This document shows positions 1-8,416 of a DNA stretch of 55,064 nucleotides, piece by piece (position 1 is the first letter of the stretch; every line of letters starts with the position of its first letter). The stretch lies in the NCBI GenBank assembly GCA_964420365.1, contig CAYQTA010000014.1, positions 1-55,064 of the forward strand. The letters are read 5' to 3'. A model generated the notes under the pieces. It saw only the letters and a program-made list of their open reading frames with translations. It was not told the origin of the DNA and did not search any database. The position numbers and the translations under genes were made by a program. Source of the DNA: JAMOQA01 sp964420365 (GTDB lineage Bacteria > Acidobacteriota > Polarisedimenticolia > J045).

Positions 1-1259
1 AGTTCGTCCGGGACGCGCCCGGCGAGCCCAAGTACGTCGTCTGCAACGCCGACGAGGGCGACCCGGGGGCGTTCATGGACCGCAGCATCCTCGAGGGCGA
101 CCCGCTCTCCGTGATTGAGGCGATGACCATCGCCGGGCGGGTGGTCGGATCGAGCCAGGGGTACGTCTACGTCCGCGCCGAGTACCCGCTCGCCATCGAG
201 CGGCTCGAGACGGCGCTCGGGCTCGCCCGCCGCGCCGGGCTCCTCGGTCCGGACATCCTCGGGTCCGGGTTCGCGTTCGACATCGAGATCCGGATCGGCG
301 CCGGCGCCTTCGTCTGCGGCGAGGAGACGGCGCTGATGCACTCGATCGAGGGGAAGCGCGGCATGCCCCGTCCGCGGCCGCCGTTTCCGGCCCAGCGCGG
401 GCTGTGGAATCGGCCGACGCTGCTCAACAACGTCGAGACGTGGGCCAACGTCCCGCCGATCCTGCTGCGGGGTGCCGAGTGGTACGCCGCGATCGGCACC
501 GGCCGCAGCAAGGGGACGAAGGTGTTCGCCCTGGCGGGCGACGTGACGAACACGGGCCTCGTCGAGGTGCCGATGGGGATCTCTCTGCGGGAGGTCGTCG
601 AGGAGATCGGGGGCGGCCTCCGCTCCGGGAAGCCGTTCAAGGCGGCCCAGTCCGGCGGGCCGTCGGGCGGCTGCATCCCCGCCGCGGCGGCCGACGTGGC
701 GATCGACTACGAGTCGCTCCAGGAGCTCGGTGCGATCATGGGCTCGGGGGGGCTGATCATCATGGACGAGGGGACCTGCATGGTCGCCCTCGCGCGGTTC
801 TTCCTCGAGTTTCTCGTGGACGAGTCGTGCGGCAAGTGCCCGCCCTGCAGGATCGGGACGCGGGTGCTGCTCAACGTGCTCGACAGGATCTGCGAGGGGA
901 AGGGGTCACCGGAGGACCTCGAGCTCCTCGAGCGCCTCGGCCACCACGTCCAGCGAACGTCGCTCTGCGGTCTCGGCCAGACCGCCCCCAACGCCGTGCT
1001 CTCGACGCTGCGGCACTTCCGCGCCGAGTACGAGGCCCATGTCCGGGAGCGCAGATGCCCGGCGAGGCAGTGCCGGGCCCTGCTCACGTACACGATCGAC
1101 GCCGACCTCTGCAACGGGTGTACCCTCTGCGCGAGGGCGTGCCCCGTGGGAGCGATCTCCGGGGAAAAGAAGCACGTTCACGTGATCGACCAGGACACGT
1201 GCATTCACTGCGGTGCGTGCCTCGCCGCCTGTCCCTCCGGGGCGGTGAAGGCGGAGTGA
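1..1259 (+). CDS. NuoF/HydB-like NADH-binding flavoprotein with C-terminal ferredoxin domain (5' end outside window)
   Basis: The reading frame is open from base 3, so the N-terminus lies outside the window. The visible part begins in the FMN/NADH fold, with the conserved stretch around CNADEGDPGAF just inside the edge. It continues through the SLBB-like region to the N-terminal-type [4Fe-4S] site ESCGKCPPCRIGT, then ends in two ferredoxin motifs (CNGCTLCARACP and CIHCGACLAACP). NuoF proper lacks this last domain. The fusion is typical of HydB of electron-bifurcating hydrogenases and of NAD-linked formate dehydrogenases, which move electrons between NAD(H), ferredoxin and a partner enzyme. 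Which partner cannot be told because the upstream genes are missing. A response regulator and a histidine kinase follow within about 30 bases, so they may share a transcript. Family assignment is firm; subunit identity is inferred. Confidence 0.85.
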   Translation, partial: FVRDAPGEPKYVVCNADEGDPGAFMDRSILEGDPLSVIEAMTIAGRVVGSSQGYVYVRAEYPLAIERLETALGLARRAGLLGPDILGSGFAFDIEIRIGAGAFVCGEETALMHSIEGKRGMPRPRPPFPAQRGLWNRPTLLNNVETWANVPPILLRGAEWYAAIGTGRSKGTKVFALAGDVTNTGLVEVPMGISLREVVEEIGGGLRSGKPFKAAQSGGPSGGCIPAAAADVAIDYESLQELGAIMGSGGLIIMDEGTCMVALARFFLEFLVDESCGKCPPCRIGTRVLLNVLDRICEGKGSPEDLELLERLGHHVQRTSLCGLGQTAPNAVLSTLRHFRAEYEAHVRERRCPARQCRALLTYTIDADLCNGCTLCARACPVGAISGEKKHVHVIDQDTCIHCGACLAACPSGAVKAE

Positions 1260-1286
1260 ACGGACCGCGGCGAGCGGGAGGAGACG

Positions 1287-1664
1287 ATGCCGGGGAAGCG
1301 GATCCTGCTGGTGGATGACGACGACGTGTTCGTCGAGGCCGTGCGCGCCGTGCTCGAGACCCGTTACGAGGTCGACACGGCACCCAACGGCACGGAAGCG
1401 CTCCGGCTCGCGCAGGAGAACCCGCCGGACCTGGTGATCCTCGACGTGATGATGGACCACCTGTCCGAGGGATTCGACGTGGCCCGGCGCCTGCGTCGGG
1501 ACGAGCGGACGAAGGACGTGCCGATCATCATGCTCACGGGAGTCGACCAGGTCTACAACGTGCGCATGGAGGTCGAGGAGGACTGGGTGCCCTGCGAGAA
1601 GTACCTGGAGAAGCCGATCGCGCCCGAGGAGCTGCTGGAGCATGTCGGCGAGGTGATCGGTTGA
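1287..1664 (+). CDS. Receiver-only response regulator
   Basis: This 125-residue protein is a single CheY-like receiver domain with no output domain. It shows the acidic patch near residues 10-13 (LLVDDDD), the phosphoacceptor Asp53 in VILDVMMD, Thr84 in MLTG and Lys109 in LEKP. A GGAG site lies a few bases before the ATG. The stop codon overlaps the TTG start of the histidine kinase that follows, so the two are translationally coupled and probably form a pair. Stand-alone receivers usually act through protein contact or as a relay rather than by binding DNA. The position after a HydB-like gene suggests redox or hydrogen-related signalling, but the sequence does not show the target. Confidence 0.88.
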   Translation: MPGKRILLVDDDDVFVEAVRAVLETRYEVDTAPNGTEALRLAQENPPDLVILDVMMDHLSEGFDVARRLRRDERTKDVPIIMLTGVDQVYNVRMEVEEDWVPCEKYLEKPIAPEELLEHVGEVIG

Positions 1665-3097
1665 CGCGGGGAGAGGAACGCTTCAGCTACATCTTCGCCC
1701 CGGAGCTGTACGAGCGGCTCCGGTGGTTCGTGCGCCTGCGCTGGTGGGCGGCGGTGGGCCTGCTGGTCACCTCCATCTTCGGGCCCGCGCTGGGCCTGCC
1801 CGGCGCCTGGCCGGCGCTGGGGCTCCTCGGGGGGTTCGTCTGCGCCTACAACGTGTTCTTCCGGGTGGCCCTCGCGCGGAGGGAGCAGCATCCCGGGGGC
1901 CTGCGCGGCCTGCGCTCCTGCGCCCTGCGGCAGATGGTGATGGACCTGGTGGCGCTGCTGGTCACCGCCCACTTCACGGGCGGGATGCTGAGCCCGGTCC
2001 TCCCCTTCTTCACCATCCACATGGCCCTCGGGACGATCATGATCGCCACCGAGACGATGCACGTGCTGGCGACGGTCACCGCCCTCGGTCTCCTGGGGGT
2101 GTACGTGGGCGAGTCTTCGGGCTGGATCGCCTTTCACGGCATCCATCCCGACGTGACCGAGTGTGGCCGGGCGTGCGATCTCCACCTGCTCGCGATCACG
2201 GTGGCGATGTTCGGCATCATCTACCTGACCGACTCCGTGACCAGCCGGTTCAAGCGCCGCAACATCGAGCTGCACCACGCCAAGCGCGAGATGGAGGAGC
2301 AGGCGGCGCGCCTCCAGCAGGCCCTCGAGGACATCCGGCGGGTCGAGGAGCGCAAGTCCCACTACATGCAGATCTCCGCCCACCAGCTCCGATCACCCCT
2401 CGGGACGATCAAGACGACGCTGCGGGTCCTCCTCGACGGGTACGTCGATCCGTCCTCGGAGAAGGGGCGGAAGTTCCTCGAGGGGGCCGTCGAACGGGTC
2501 GACGAGCTGCTGGCGATCGTCGGCGACCTGCTCGAGCTGGCGAAGGTCCGCGAGGGGCTCGAGAAGGCGCCCTGGGCGCGGAACGTCAACCTGAACCAGC
2601 TCCTCGCCGACATCTTCGACTCCCTCGAGCCCGCGGCCGACGCGAAGAACCTGAGGCTGGTCCCCGACTTCCGGGGGGTGGCCGTCCTCGAGTACGGGGT
2701 TCCACCCGACCTGGTGTACGCCTTCGAGAACCTGGTCGAGAACGCGATCAAGTACTCGGAGCAGGGCGGGGAGGTCGTGGTGGAGCTGCGTGTCGTGGAC
2801 GGTCGTGCGCGGGTGCGGGTGATGGACCGGGGCATCGGGATCCCGGAGGAAATGCTCGACGATATCTTCCTCGAGTTCGTCCGGGCGCCCAACGCCAAGC
2901 GGCACACCCGCGAAGGGACGGGCCTGGGCCTCTCGATCGTCAAGGAGGTGATCGAGGCCCACGGCGGGCGGGTGTGGGCCGAGCGCCGGGAGGGGGGCGG
3001 GACGGTCTTCGTCGTCGAGCTGCCGCTTCGGGGGGATCCCCGGCCCCGGTCCCGGGACCGGAACGCCGGCGTTACGCGGGAGGAACCGGCCTCCTGA
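1661..3097 (+). CDS. Membrane sensor histidine kinase
   Basis: This 478-residue kinase starts at a TTG that overlaps the stop codon of the preceding receiver gene. Residues about 25-200 hold some five or six hydrophobic segments forming a membrane sensor region without a large periplasmic domain. A charged helical linker follows at about 205-235. The HisKA domain has His241 in ISAHQLRSPL. The C-terminal ATPase domain has the N box (VENAIKY), the G1 box (DRGIGIPEE) and the G2 box (GTGLGLSIV). It should autophosphorylate and pass phosphate to the adjacent receiver. The signal is unknown; an integral-membrane sensor often reads a lipid-phase or redox signal. Confidence 0.88.
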   Translation: MTRGEERFSYIFAPELYERLRWFVRLRWWAAVGLLVTSIFGPALGLPGAWPALGLLGGFVCAYNVFFRVALARREQHPGGLRGLRSCALRQMVMDLVALLVTAHFTGGMLSPVLPFFTIHMALGTIMIATETMHVLATVTALGLLGVYVGESSGWIAFHGIHPDVTECGRACDLHLLAITVAMFGIIYLTDSVTSRFKRRNIELHHAKREMEEQAARLQQALEDIRRVEERKSHYMQISAHQLRSPLGTIKTTLRVLLDGYVDPSSEKGRKFLEGAVERVDELLAIVGDLLELAKVREGLEKAPWARNVNLNQLLADIFDSLEPAADAKNLRLVPDFRGVAVLEYGVPPDLVYAFENLVENAIKYSEQGGEVVVELRVVDGRARVRVMDRGIGIPEEMLDDIFLEFVRAPNAKRHTREGTGLGLSIVKEVIEAHGGRVWAERREGGGTVFVVELPLRGDPRPRSRDRNAGVTREEPAS

Positions 3098-3212
3098 GCG
3101 CCCGTCCGGAGCGGGAAACGTTCCTGCCGGCACGTTCCCGCGCCTTCCCGCAACCCGCGGCGATCGTTGGAGTTTTCCGTGGCGCGATCGCGGCGTCACC
3201 GGCGCGAAACGG

Positions 3213-3228
3213 TGGTACACGCCTTGCA
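3213..3228 (+). promoter_or_regulatory. Sigma-54 (-24/-12) promoter for the rhodanese gene
   Basis: TGGTAC-N5-TTGC matches the sigma-54 consensus TGGCAC-N5-TTGC with one change, and has the required GG and GC ten bases apart. It ends 52 bases before the GTG start of the rhodanese gene. It is one of six such sites in the window. Confidence 0.7.
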
Positions 3229-3279
3229 GCTTCCATCTCCCGCGGAAATGCGGCCGCCGACGGCCGCAGGGAGGCAAAC

Positions 3280-4245
3280 GTGAGGAACCGTGCAGCGAGA
3301 TGGATGCTGGTGACCGCCCTCGCGCTCACCCTGGCGCTGGCCGCGCCGGTGGCGATGGCGGCGGAGAAGTACAAGGGATTCCCGAGGGGCGAGGCCCTGA
3401 TCACCGTCCAGGAGCTGAAGCAGCTCATGGACAAGAAGGACCCCAAGCTGGTGGTCCTGGCCGTGGTCCAGCCGGTTTCCTACCGTGCCGGCTACATCCC
3501 CGGGGCCCTCAACGTCTGGCGGTCGGACTACGAGCCGCCCAAGGGCGAGCCGTTCCCCTACGGCGGGATGATCCTGGGCAAGCAGGCCTTCCAGGACTTC
3601 GCCCGCAAGCTGGGGATCGACAACGACTCGAAGGTCGTCCTCTACGACGAGAAGTACGACGCCACGCGGCTGTGGTGGGCGTTCTACCTCTACGGCAAGA
3701 CGGACGTCCGGGTCCTCGACGGTGGCTACCAGGCCTGGAAGAAGGCCGGGTACGACGTCGACCGGCTGATGGCGCCCTCCACCCCGAAGCCGGGGAACTT
3801 CGTGGCGAAGGACCCGCTGCCGGGCTGGAAGGTCGGGATCGACATGGTCTGGCGGGCGAAGGTCGAGCCGTACATCCATGTCTGGGACACGCGCGAGCCC
3901 GACGAGTGGGACGGCCGCAAGCTGAAGAAGGGGGCGTTCCGCAAGGGACGGATCCCGTGGGCGAAGTTCCTCAGCTGGAAGGAGTTCAAGAAGAAAGTGG
4001 AGGACGGGGCTCCCCCGACCGAGTTCCGGACCGCCGCCGAGATCCAGAAGGTGATCGAGAAGCACGGCCTCGATCCGAACGAGCACCACGTCTTCTACTG
4101 CCAGTCCGCCGTGCGGACGACGACCGAGATCTTCGCCCTCTACCTGATGGGCTGGGATCCCGCGAAGCTGCACAACTACGACGGCTCCTGGATCGAGTGG
4201 AGCTACTACAAGGAACTGCCGGTTCTCTGCGAGAAGTGCCAGTGA
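3280..4245 (+). CDS. Exported two-domain rhodanese (thiosulfate sulfurtransferase-like)
   Basis: The GTG at 3280 is chosen because a GGAGG site lies just before it and translation from it gives a clean signal peptide (basic residues, a hydrophobic run, AMA cleavage site near residue 27). The reading frame remains open further upstream but contains the promoter. The mature protein has two rhodanese folds, about residues 38-155 and 175-321. The C-terminal one carries the active loop CQSAVR, with Cys274 as the persulfide-forming residue; the N-terminal fold has no such cysteine. It should transfer sulfane sulfur in the periplasm, for example from thiosulfate to a thiol or cyanide. Its sigma-54 promoter ties it to the dsr genes of this window. 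The physiological donor and acceptor are not visible. Confidence 0.85.
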   Translation: MRNRAARWMLVTALALTLALAAPVAMAAEKYKGFPRGEALITVQELKQLMDKKDPKLVVLAVVQPVSYRAGYIPGALNVWRSDYEPPKGEPFPYGGMILGKQAFQDFARKLGIDNDSKVVLYDEKYDATRLWWAFYLYGKTDVRVLDGGYQAWKKAGYDVDRLMAPSTPKPGNFVAKDPLPGWKVGIDMVWRAKVEPYIHVWDTREPDEWDGRKLKKGAFRKGRIPWAKFLSWKEFKKKVEDGAPPTEFRTAAEIQKVIEKHGLDPNEHHVFYCQSAVRTTTEIFALYLMGWDPAKLHNYDGSWIEWSYYKELPVLCEKCQ

Positions 4246-4257
4246 CCTGGACCACGC

Positions 4258-4292
4258 GGGGGTCCGCGGCCCGGGCGGGGCCGCGGACCCCC
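4258..4292 (+). terminator. GC-rich hairpin between rhodanese and TVP38 genes
   Basis: A perfect 14-bp stem (4258-4271 with 4279-4292) encloses a 7-base loop. No T-run follows, so it may be a partial terminator or an mRNA stability element rather than a full stop. Confidence 0.5.
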
Positions 4293-4314
4293 TTGCCGGT
4301 TGCCGGAGGGAGCC

Positions 4315-5028
4315 ATGAGCACGGGGCAGAAGGAAAAGGGGCGTGCCGGCCTGGTCAAGCTGGTCGTCGCCGTCGTCGTCATCGCCGCCGGGGTGTTCGC
4401 CGCCCGGCACTTCGGGCTGTTCGACCAGCTCACCCTGGAGAACGTCGAGAAGCTGGACGCCTGGTTCCGGGGGTTCGGGATCTGGGCGCCGATCATCTTC
4501 ATCGGCGTCTGGATCGTCGCCTGCGTCTTCTTCCTCCCGGGGCTGCCGATCACGATCGTCGGCGCCCTGATCTTCGGTCCGATCTGGGGGACGGTCTACT
4601 CCCTGATCGGTGCGACGCTGGGAGCGACCGCGGCGTTTCTCGTGGGGCGGTACGCCGCCCGCGACATGGTGGAAGGGCTGATCGAGAAGAACAGGATCCT
4701 CAAGAAGATCGACGAGGGTGTCGAGAAGCAGGGCTGGCGGATGCTGATGATCACCCGTCTCGTGCCCCTCTTCCCGTTCAACGCCCAGAACTACGTCTAC
4801 GGCCTGACGAAGATCCGGCTGACGACCTACGTGGTCGTCTCGGCGATCTGCATGCTGCCCGGAACGATCATGTTCAACTTCGCCGCCGGTTCGATCCGCT
4901 CGGGGAACTTCGGCAAGGCGTTCCTCTACATCGCCGTCGCCGCGGTCGTGTTCGTCGTGCTGTCGCTGGTCCCGGGATGGATCAGGAAGAAGTTCGGCGC
5001 CGACGAGCTGCTCGAGGAGAACGGCTGA
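4315..5028 (+). CDS. TVP38/TMEM64 (DedA-like) membrane protein
   Basis: The ATG at 4315 is preferred over an in-frame TTG 15 bases upstream because GGAGG sits six bases before it. The 237-residue product has a hydrophobic N-terminal segment, a SNARE-associated/VTT-type core and further membrane helices. The family signature shows as FLPGLPIT followed by GPIWGTVYS and, later, TRLVPLFPFNAQNYVYG. Members of this family are membrane proteins linked to lipid or ion transport, with no settled reaction. Closely related genes often sit beside rhodaneses and mercury or thiol-disulfide genes in bacteria. Here it follows the exported rhodanese and probably shares its sigma-54 transcript, despite the hairpin in between. 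Confidence 0.8.
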   Translation: MSTGQKEKGRAGLVKLVVAVVVIAAGVFAARHFGLFDQLTLENVEKLDAWFRGFGIWAPIIFIGVWIVACVFFLPGLPITIVGALIFGPIWGTVYSLIGATLGATAAFLVGRYAARDMVEGLIEKNRILKKIDEGVEKQGWRMLMITRLVPLFPFNAQNYVYGLTKIRLTTYVVVSAICMLPGTIMFNFAAGSIRSGNFGKAFLYIAVAAVVFVVLSLVPGWIRKKFGADELLEENG

Positions 5029-5040
5029 GGCCGCGACCCG

Positions 5041-5222
5041 CGCGCCGCCCGGGTCGCCTCCCGATGACCCCTACAGGAAACCCGGGTCGCCTCCCGGCGA
5101 CCCCTACGAAACCTGCGGGTCGCCTTCCGGCGACCCCTACGAACCCCGCGGCGCGCGTTTCGAGGGTTTCCGTGGGTTCTTGTAGGGGCGGCCGGAAGGC
5201 CGCCCGCCGCTGCCGGGCGCGC
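5041..5222. repeat. Palindromic repeat cassette 1
   Basis: Three direct units of about 32 bases, each a short palindrome of the form GGGTCGCC-TTCC-GGCGACCCC followed by TACgAAacC, are followed by one unit in the opposite orientation (GTGGGTTcTTGTAGGGGCGG with GGAAGGCCGCCC). The whole cassette is thus itself an inverted array. Related cassettes lie near 19855, 20268, 34712, 39238 and 55005. Confidence 0.85.
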
Positions 5223-5403
5223 CCGGTGCCAACCCCGCGTCGCCTGCCCGTGCCCCCCGCGAGAGGCCTGGGCCGGGGATGGGGGGAGGGGGGAACGCGC
5301 GTTTCGGCCGGGTAACAGGCCGGCGAAACGGCGGCGGCTGCCAAGTTCTGTGAATCCAACGGGTTGACGGCGGTCCGGCCCTCCAGGGGCCGTTCGCTGG
5401 CCG

Positions 5404-5419
5404 TGGCACGTCGCTTGCT
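5404..5419 (+). promoter_or_regulatory. Sigma-54 promoter for the Hmc-like operon
   Basis: TGGCAC-N5-TTGC is a perfect match to the -24/-12 consensus. It lies 38 bases before the ATG of the HdrD-like gene, leaving room for a start point near 5430 and the GGAGG site at 5446. Confidence 0.85.
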
Positions 5420-5456
5420 TTTCGAGAGCCCGGAACCCCCACGCCGGAGGGACGAG

Positions 5457-6854
5457 ATGGCCGAGGCTGCGCACAGGCCCTGCCGGGGCACGTTCACCGT
5501 CGACGAGATCCAGGAGCGCCTGAGCTACATCATCGAGAAGGACCGGGTCGATCCCCATGACCTGGCCGGCCAGTTCCTGGAGGCCTTCGCGGCGATCCTG
5601 AAGCATTCGAACTACCGCCAGGTCATCGACAACTACGCCCGGATCACGGCGCGGTGCATGAACTGCGCCTGCGCGTGCCAGATCTACAAGCACACCCGGG
5701 CGCCCGAGGACATCCCCTGCTTCCGGTCGAACCTGCTGCTCGAGGTGTACCGGCGCCACTTCATGCTGCGGGGGATCGTGGAGACGCGGATCCTCGGGAT
5801 GCACTTCCTGACCGACGAGAAGGTCGTCGAGATGGCCGAGACCTTCTGGCACTGCACCGCCTGCCGGAGGTGCACCCTCGAGTGCCCCCTCGGCATCGAT
5901 CACGGCCTCGTCACCCACCTCGCACGCTACATCCTCTCGGAGATCGGCCTCGCCCCCCGGGCCCTCGTGATCTCCGTGCGGGAACAGCTCGAGGGGAAGA
6001 CGCGCAACACCTCGGCGATCCCGTTTCCCGCGATCCGGGACTCGATCGAGTTCCTGGTCGAGGAGATCAGGGACGACAAGGGGATCGAGGTCGCCTTCCC
6101 GATCGACCAGGAGGATCGCGACTACATCTTCTTCCCCGCGGTGTCCGACTACCTGATGGAAGCCGAGACCCTGATGGGCATCGCCACGGTCTTCCACGTC
6201 TGCGGTGACGGCGACCGCTGGACGATCGGGACGAACTACTTCGACGGCATCAACTACGGCCTCTTCTACAGCGACTGGATCCTCGAGCGCTGCCTGCTCG
6301 AGGAGATGAAGGAGGCGCGGCGGCTCCGGGCGAAGAACGTGCTGATCGGCGAGTGCGGCCACGCTTCCCGCTCGGCGAAGGTGTTCATGCCGACCTTCGG
6401 CGGCGCGGAGGCGCCACCTGTCGTTCACATCCTCGAGTACACCTACCGGCGATGGAAGGAGGGACGCTTCCGCCTGCGGGACGACGTGGTGACCGAAAAG
6501 GTGACCTACCACGATCCGTGCAACATCGGTCGCACGGGCTGGATCGTCAACGAGCCGCGCGAGATCCTGCGCAGCTTCTGCCCGAACTACGTCGAGATGC
6601 AGCCACACGGCCCGCACAACCTCTGCTGCGGCGGCGGGGGCGGGACCGTCTCGATCGACGAGATCCGGCCGTACCGGACCGGGGTCACGGGAACGAAGAA
6701 GGCGGAACAACTCGCCGCGACGGGAGCGAAGTACGTCGTCGCGCCCTGCGCCAACTGCAAGAAACAGCTTCGCGAGGTGATCGAGGATCACGGCCTCGAG
6801 ATGGAGGTCGTCGGGCTCCACGACCTGGTCTACCGCGCGATCGTGATCGAGTAG
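5457..6854 (+). CDS. HdrD/DsrK/HmcF-like cytoplasmic iron-sulfur subunit
   Basis: The ATG at 5457 has GGAGG six bases before it and lies downstream of the sigma-54 promoter, so longer in-frame starts are rejected. The 465-residue protein has two N-terminal [4Fe-4S] motifs (CMNCACAC with a later CF, and CTACRRCTLECP) and two CCG cysteine-rich domains, including the CCGGGGG signature and the closing CANC near the C-terminus. This is the layout of HdrD, DsrK and HmcF, which handle thiol-disulfide or heterodisulfide chemistry on the cytoplasmic face and exchange electrons with a b-type cytochrome partner. The next gene is exactly such a partner. It differs clearly from the bona fide DsrK at 22077 (465 against 548 residues). 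DsrC trisulfide or another disulfide is a possible substrate by analogy only. Confidence 0.85.
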   Translation: MAEAAHRPCRGTFTVDEIQERLSYIIEKDRVDPHDLAGQFLEAFAAILKHSNYRQVIDNYARITARCMNCACACQIYKHTRAPEDIPCFRSNLLLEVYRRHFMLRGIVETRILGMHFLTDEKVVEMAETFWHCTACRRCTLECPLGIDHGLVTHLARYILSEIGLAPRALVISVREQLEGKTRNTSAIPFPAIRDSIEFLVEEIRDDKGIEVAFPIDQEDRDYIFFPAVSDYLMEAETLMGIATVFHVCGDGDRWTIGTNYFDGINYGLFYSDWILERCLLEEMKEARRLRAKNVLIGECGHASRSAKVFMPTFGGAEAPPVVHILEYTYRRWKEGRFRLRDDVVTEKVTYHDPCNIGRTGWIVNEPREILRSFCPNYVEMQPHGPHNLCCGGGGGTVSIDEIRPYRTGVTGTKKAEQLAATGAKYVVAPCANCKKQLREVIEDHGLEMEVVGLHDLVYRAIVIE

Positions 6855-6866
6855 GGGAGGACAGCG

Positions 6867-7577
6867 ATGCTGGAAGCCATGATCGAGCTGGCCCGGGGCC
6901 CCCTGCTCAGGCTCTCCCTGCTGGTGATGCTCGCCGGCCTGCTTCGCGCCTTTGCCCTGCAGGCATGGGAGATCGGCTGGGCATGGCGACGGGCGGGCGA
7001 CCACTTCGTGCCGTGGAAGCTGGTGATCGCGCGGAATCTCTCGTGGCTCCTCCCGTGGCGCTACCTGAAAAGCGAGGAGCGGTTCGTCTACAACTTCGTG
7101 TCCTTTCTCTTTCACGTCGCGATCGTGCTGGTGCCCCTGTTCCTCGCCGGGCACGTGGCGATCTGGGAGAAGGAGCTCGGAATCGGCTGGTGGACGCTGC
7201 CACCGCTCCTCGCCGACGCGCTGACGGTGACCGGGATCCTCGCCCTGGTGGGCCTGCTGGCCGGGCGCTACGCCAACGGCGGCTCGCGGCGCATGAGCCG
7301 GGCCGGTGACTGGCTGCTCCCGGTTCTCTGCCTGCTCCCGTTCGTCACCGGGTTCATGACGAGCCACCCGGCGTGGAGCCCGTGGAACGCCCGGGTGAGC
7401 TACCTGCTGCACCTGCTCACCGCGGAACTGCTTCTCGTCGTCGTCCCGTTCAGCAAGCTGGTCCACGTGGTCCTCTTCTGGTCCAGCCAGGTCTCCAGCG
7501 AGCTCGGCTGGCGCTTCCCGCCGGGCTTCGGCCACCGGGTGCGACAGACCCTCGGCAAGGAGGGCCAGGGCGTATGA
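6867..7577 (+). CDS. NarI/DsrM/HmcE-like cytochrome b membrane subunit
   Basis: This 236-residue integral membrane protein has about five hydrophobic helices and histidines placed in them (FLFHVAIV, AGHVAIW, YLLHLLT, KLVHVVLFW), as expected for the di-heme NarI fold. The FSKLVH motif also occurs in DsrM at 21085. A strong GGGGAGG site precedes the ATG, and the stop overlaps the start of the ferredoxin gene. It should pass electrons between the quinone pool or periplasmic side and the HdrD-like subunit encoded just upstream. Confidence 0.85.
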   Translation: MLEAMIELARGPLLRLSLLVMLAGLLRAFALQAWEIGWAWRRAGDHFVPWKLVIARNLSWLLPWRYLKSEERFVYNFVSFLFHVAIVLVPLFLAGHVAIWEKELGIGWWTLPPLLADALTVTGILALVGLLAGRYANGGSRRMSRAGDWLLPVLCLLPFVTGFMTSHPAWSPWNARVSYLLHLLTAELLLVVVPFSKLVHVVLFWSSQVSSELGWRFPPGFGHRVRQTLGKEGQGV

Positions 7578-8416
7578 TCCAGGATCCCTGCATCCTCACG
7601 GACGTCACGAAGTGCATCGGCTGCGAGGAATGCGTTGCGGCCTGCAAGAAGGCCAACGGCCTTCCCGCCGAGGATCCGCCGCCGCGGATCGGCCACTCCC
7701 GGGACGGCCTGTCCGCGACCCGCTGGACGACGATCATCCGGTTGCCGGAAGGACGCAACGTCCGCAAGCAGTGCCGGCACTGTCTCGATCCGGCGTGCGT
7801 GTCGGTCTGCCCCGTCGGCGCCCTGCAGAAGACGCCCGAGGGGCCGGTGATCTACGACAAGTCGATCTGCATGGGCTGCCGCTACTGCATGATGGGCTGC
7901 CCCTACGGGATCCCGCGGTACGAGTGGGACTCGGTCAACCCGTCGATCCGGAAGTGCATTCTCTGCTACGAGAAGCTGAGGAACGGAGAGCTGTCGGCGC
8001 CGGCCTGCGTGGCGGCCTGCCCGACGAAGGCGACGATCTTCGGCAGCCGCGAGGAGCTGCTGGCCGAGGCGCACCGGCGGATCGCGGCCGAGCCGGGGAA
8101 GTACATCGACCACGTCTGGGGCGAGCACGAGGTCGGAGGATCCCGCGTTCTCTACGTTTCCGACGTGGACCTCGGGTTCCTGGCGTGGCGCGATCCGCGC
8201 TACCTCGGCCGGGAGCCGCTGCCCCATCGCACGTGGGAAGCCCTGCGCAAGGTGCCCTTCGAGTTCCTGGGGATGGGCGCCCTGATGACCGGGATCTGGT
8301 GGGTGATCGACCGCCGCATGCAGCGCGAACGCGAGGAGGCGGACGACCGACCCCGCGGCGAGCCCGCGGATCGCGCGGGAGACGCGCCCGAAGGTGACGG
8401 AGGCGACGAGCGATGA
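7574..8416 (+). CDS. HmcB/DsrO-like polyferredoxin with C-terminal membrane anchor
   Basis: The ATG at 7574 overlaps the preceding TGA (ATGA), which fixes the start. The 280-residue protein carries the four-cluster pattern of the NrfC/HybA/HmcB family: CIGCEECVAAC, CRHCLDPACVSVC, CMGCRYCMMGC and CILCYEK with CVAACPTKA. No TAT or Sec signal is seen at the N-terminus, unlike DsrO at 24135. A single hydrophobic helix near residues 234-252 (MGALMTGIWW) anchors the C-terminus. It should wire electrons between the cytochrome/NrfD subunit and the rest of the complex. The side of the membrane on which it sits is therefore an open question. Confidence 0.85.
   Translation: MIQDPCILTDVTKCIGCEECVAACKKANGLPAEDPPPRIGHSRDGLSATRWTTIIRLPEGRNVRKQCRHCLDPACVSVCPVGALQKTPEGPVIYDKSICMGCRYCMMGCPYGIPRYEWDSVNPSIRKCILCYEKLRNGELSAPACVAACPTKATIFGSREELLAEAHRRIAAEPGKYIDHVWGEHEVGGSRVLYVSDVDLGFLAWRDPRYLGREPLPHRTWEALRKVPFEFLGMGALMTGIWWVIDRRMQREREEADDRPRGEPADRAGDAPEGDGGDER

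Larger units (their letters stand above)
5029..5456. other. Intergenic region with repeat cassette and sigma-54 promoter
   Basis: This 428-base gap holds repeat cassette 1 (5041-5222) and the sigma-54 promoter at 5404-5419. Reading frames through it are repeat translations without ribosome sites, and I see no gene or RNA gene in the rest. Confidence 0.7.

Noticed and set aside
5041..5222. Possible CRISPR array
   Set aside because: The units are palindromic, differ in sequence, have no unique spacers of equal length and no cas genes are near.
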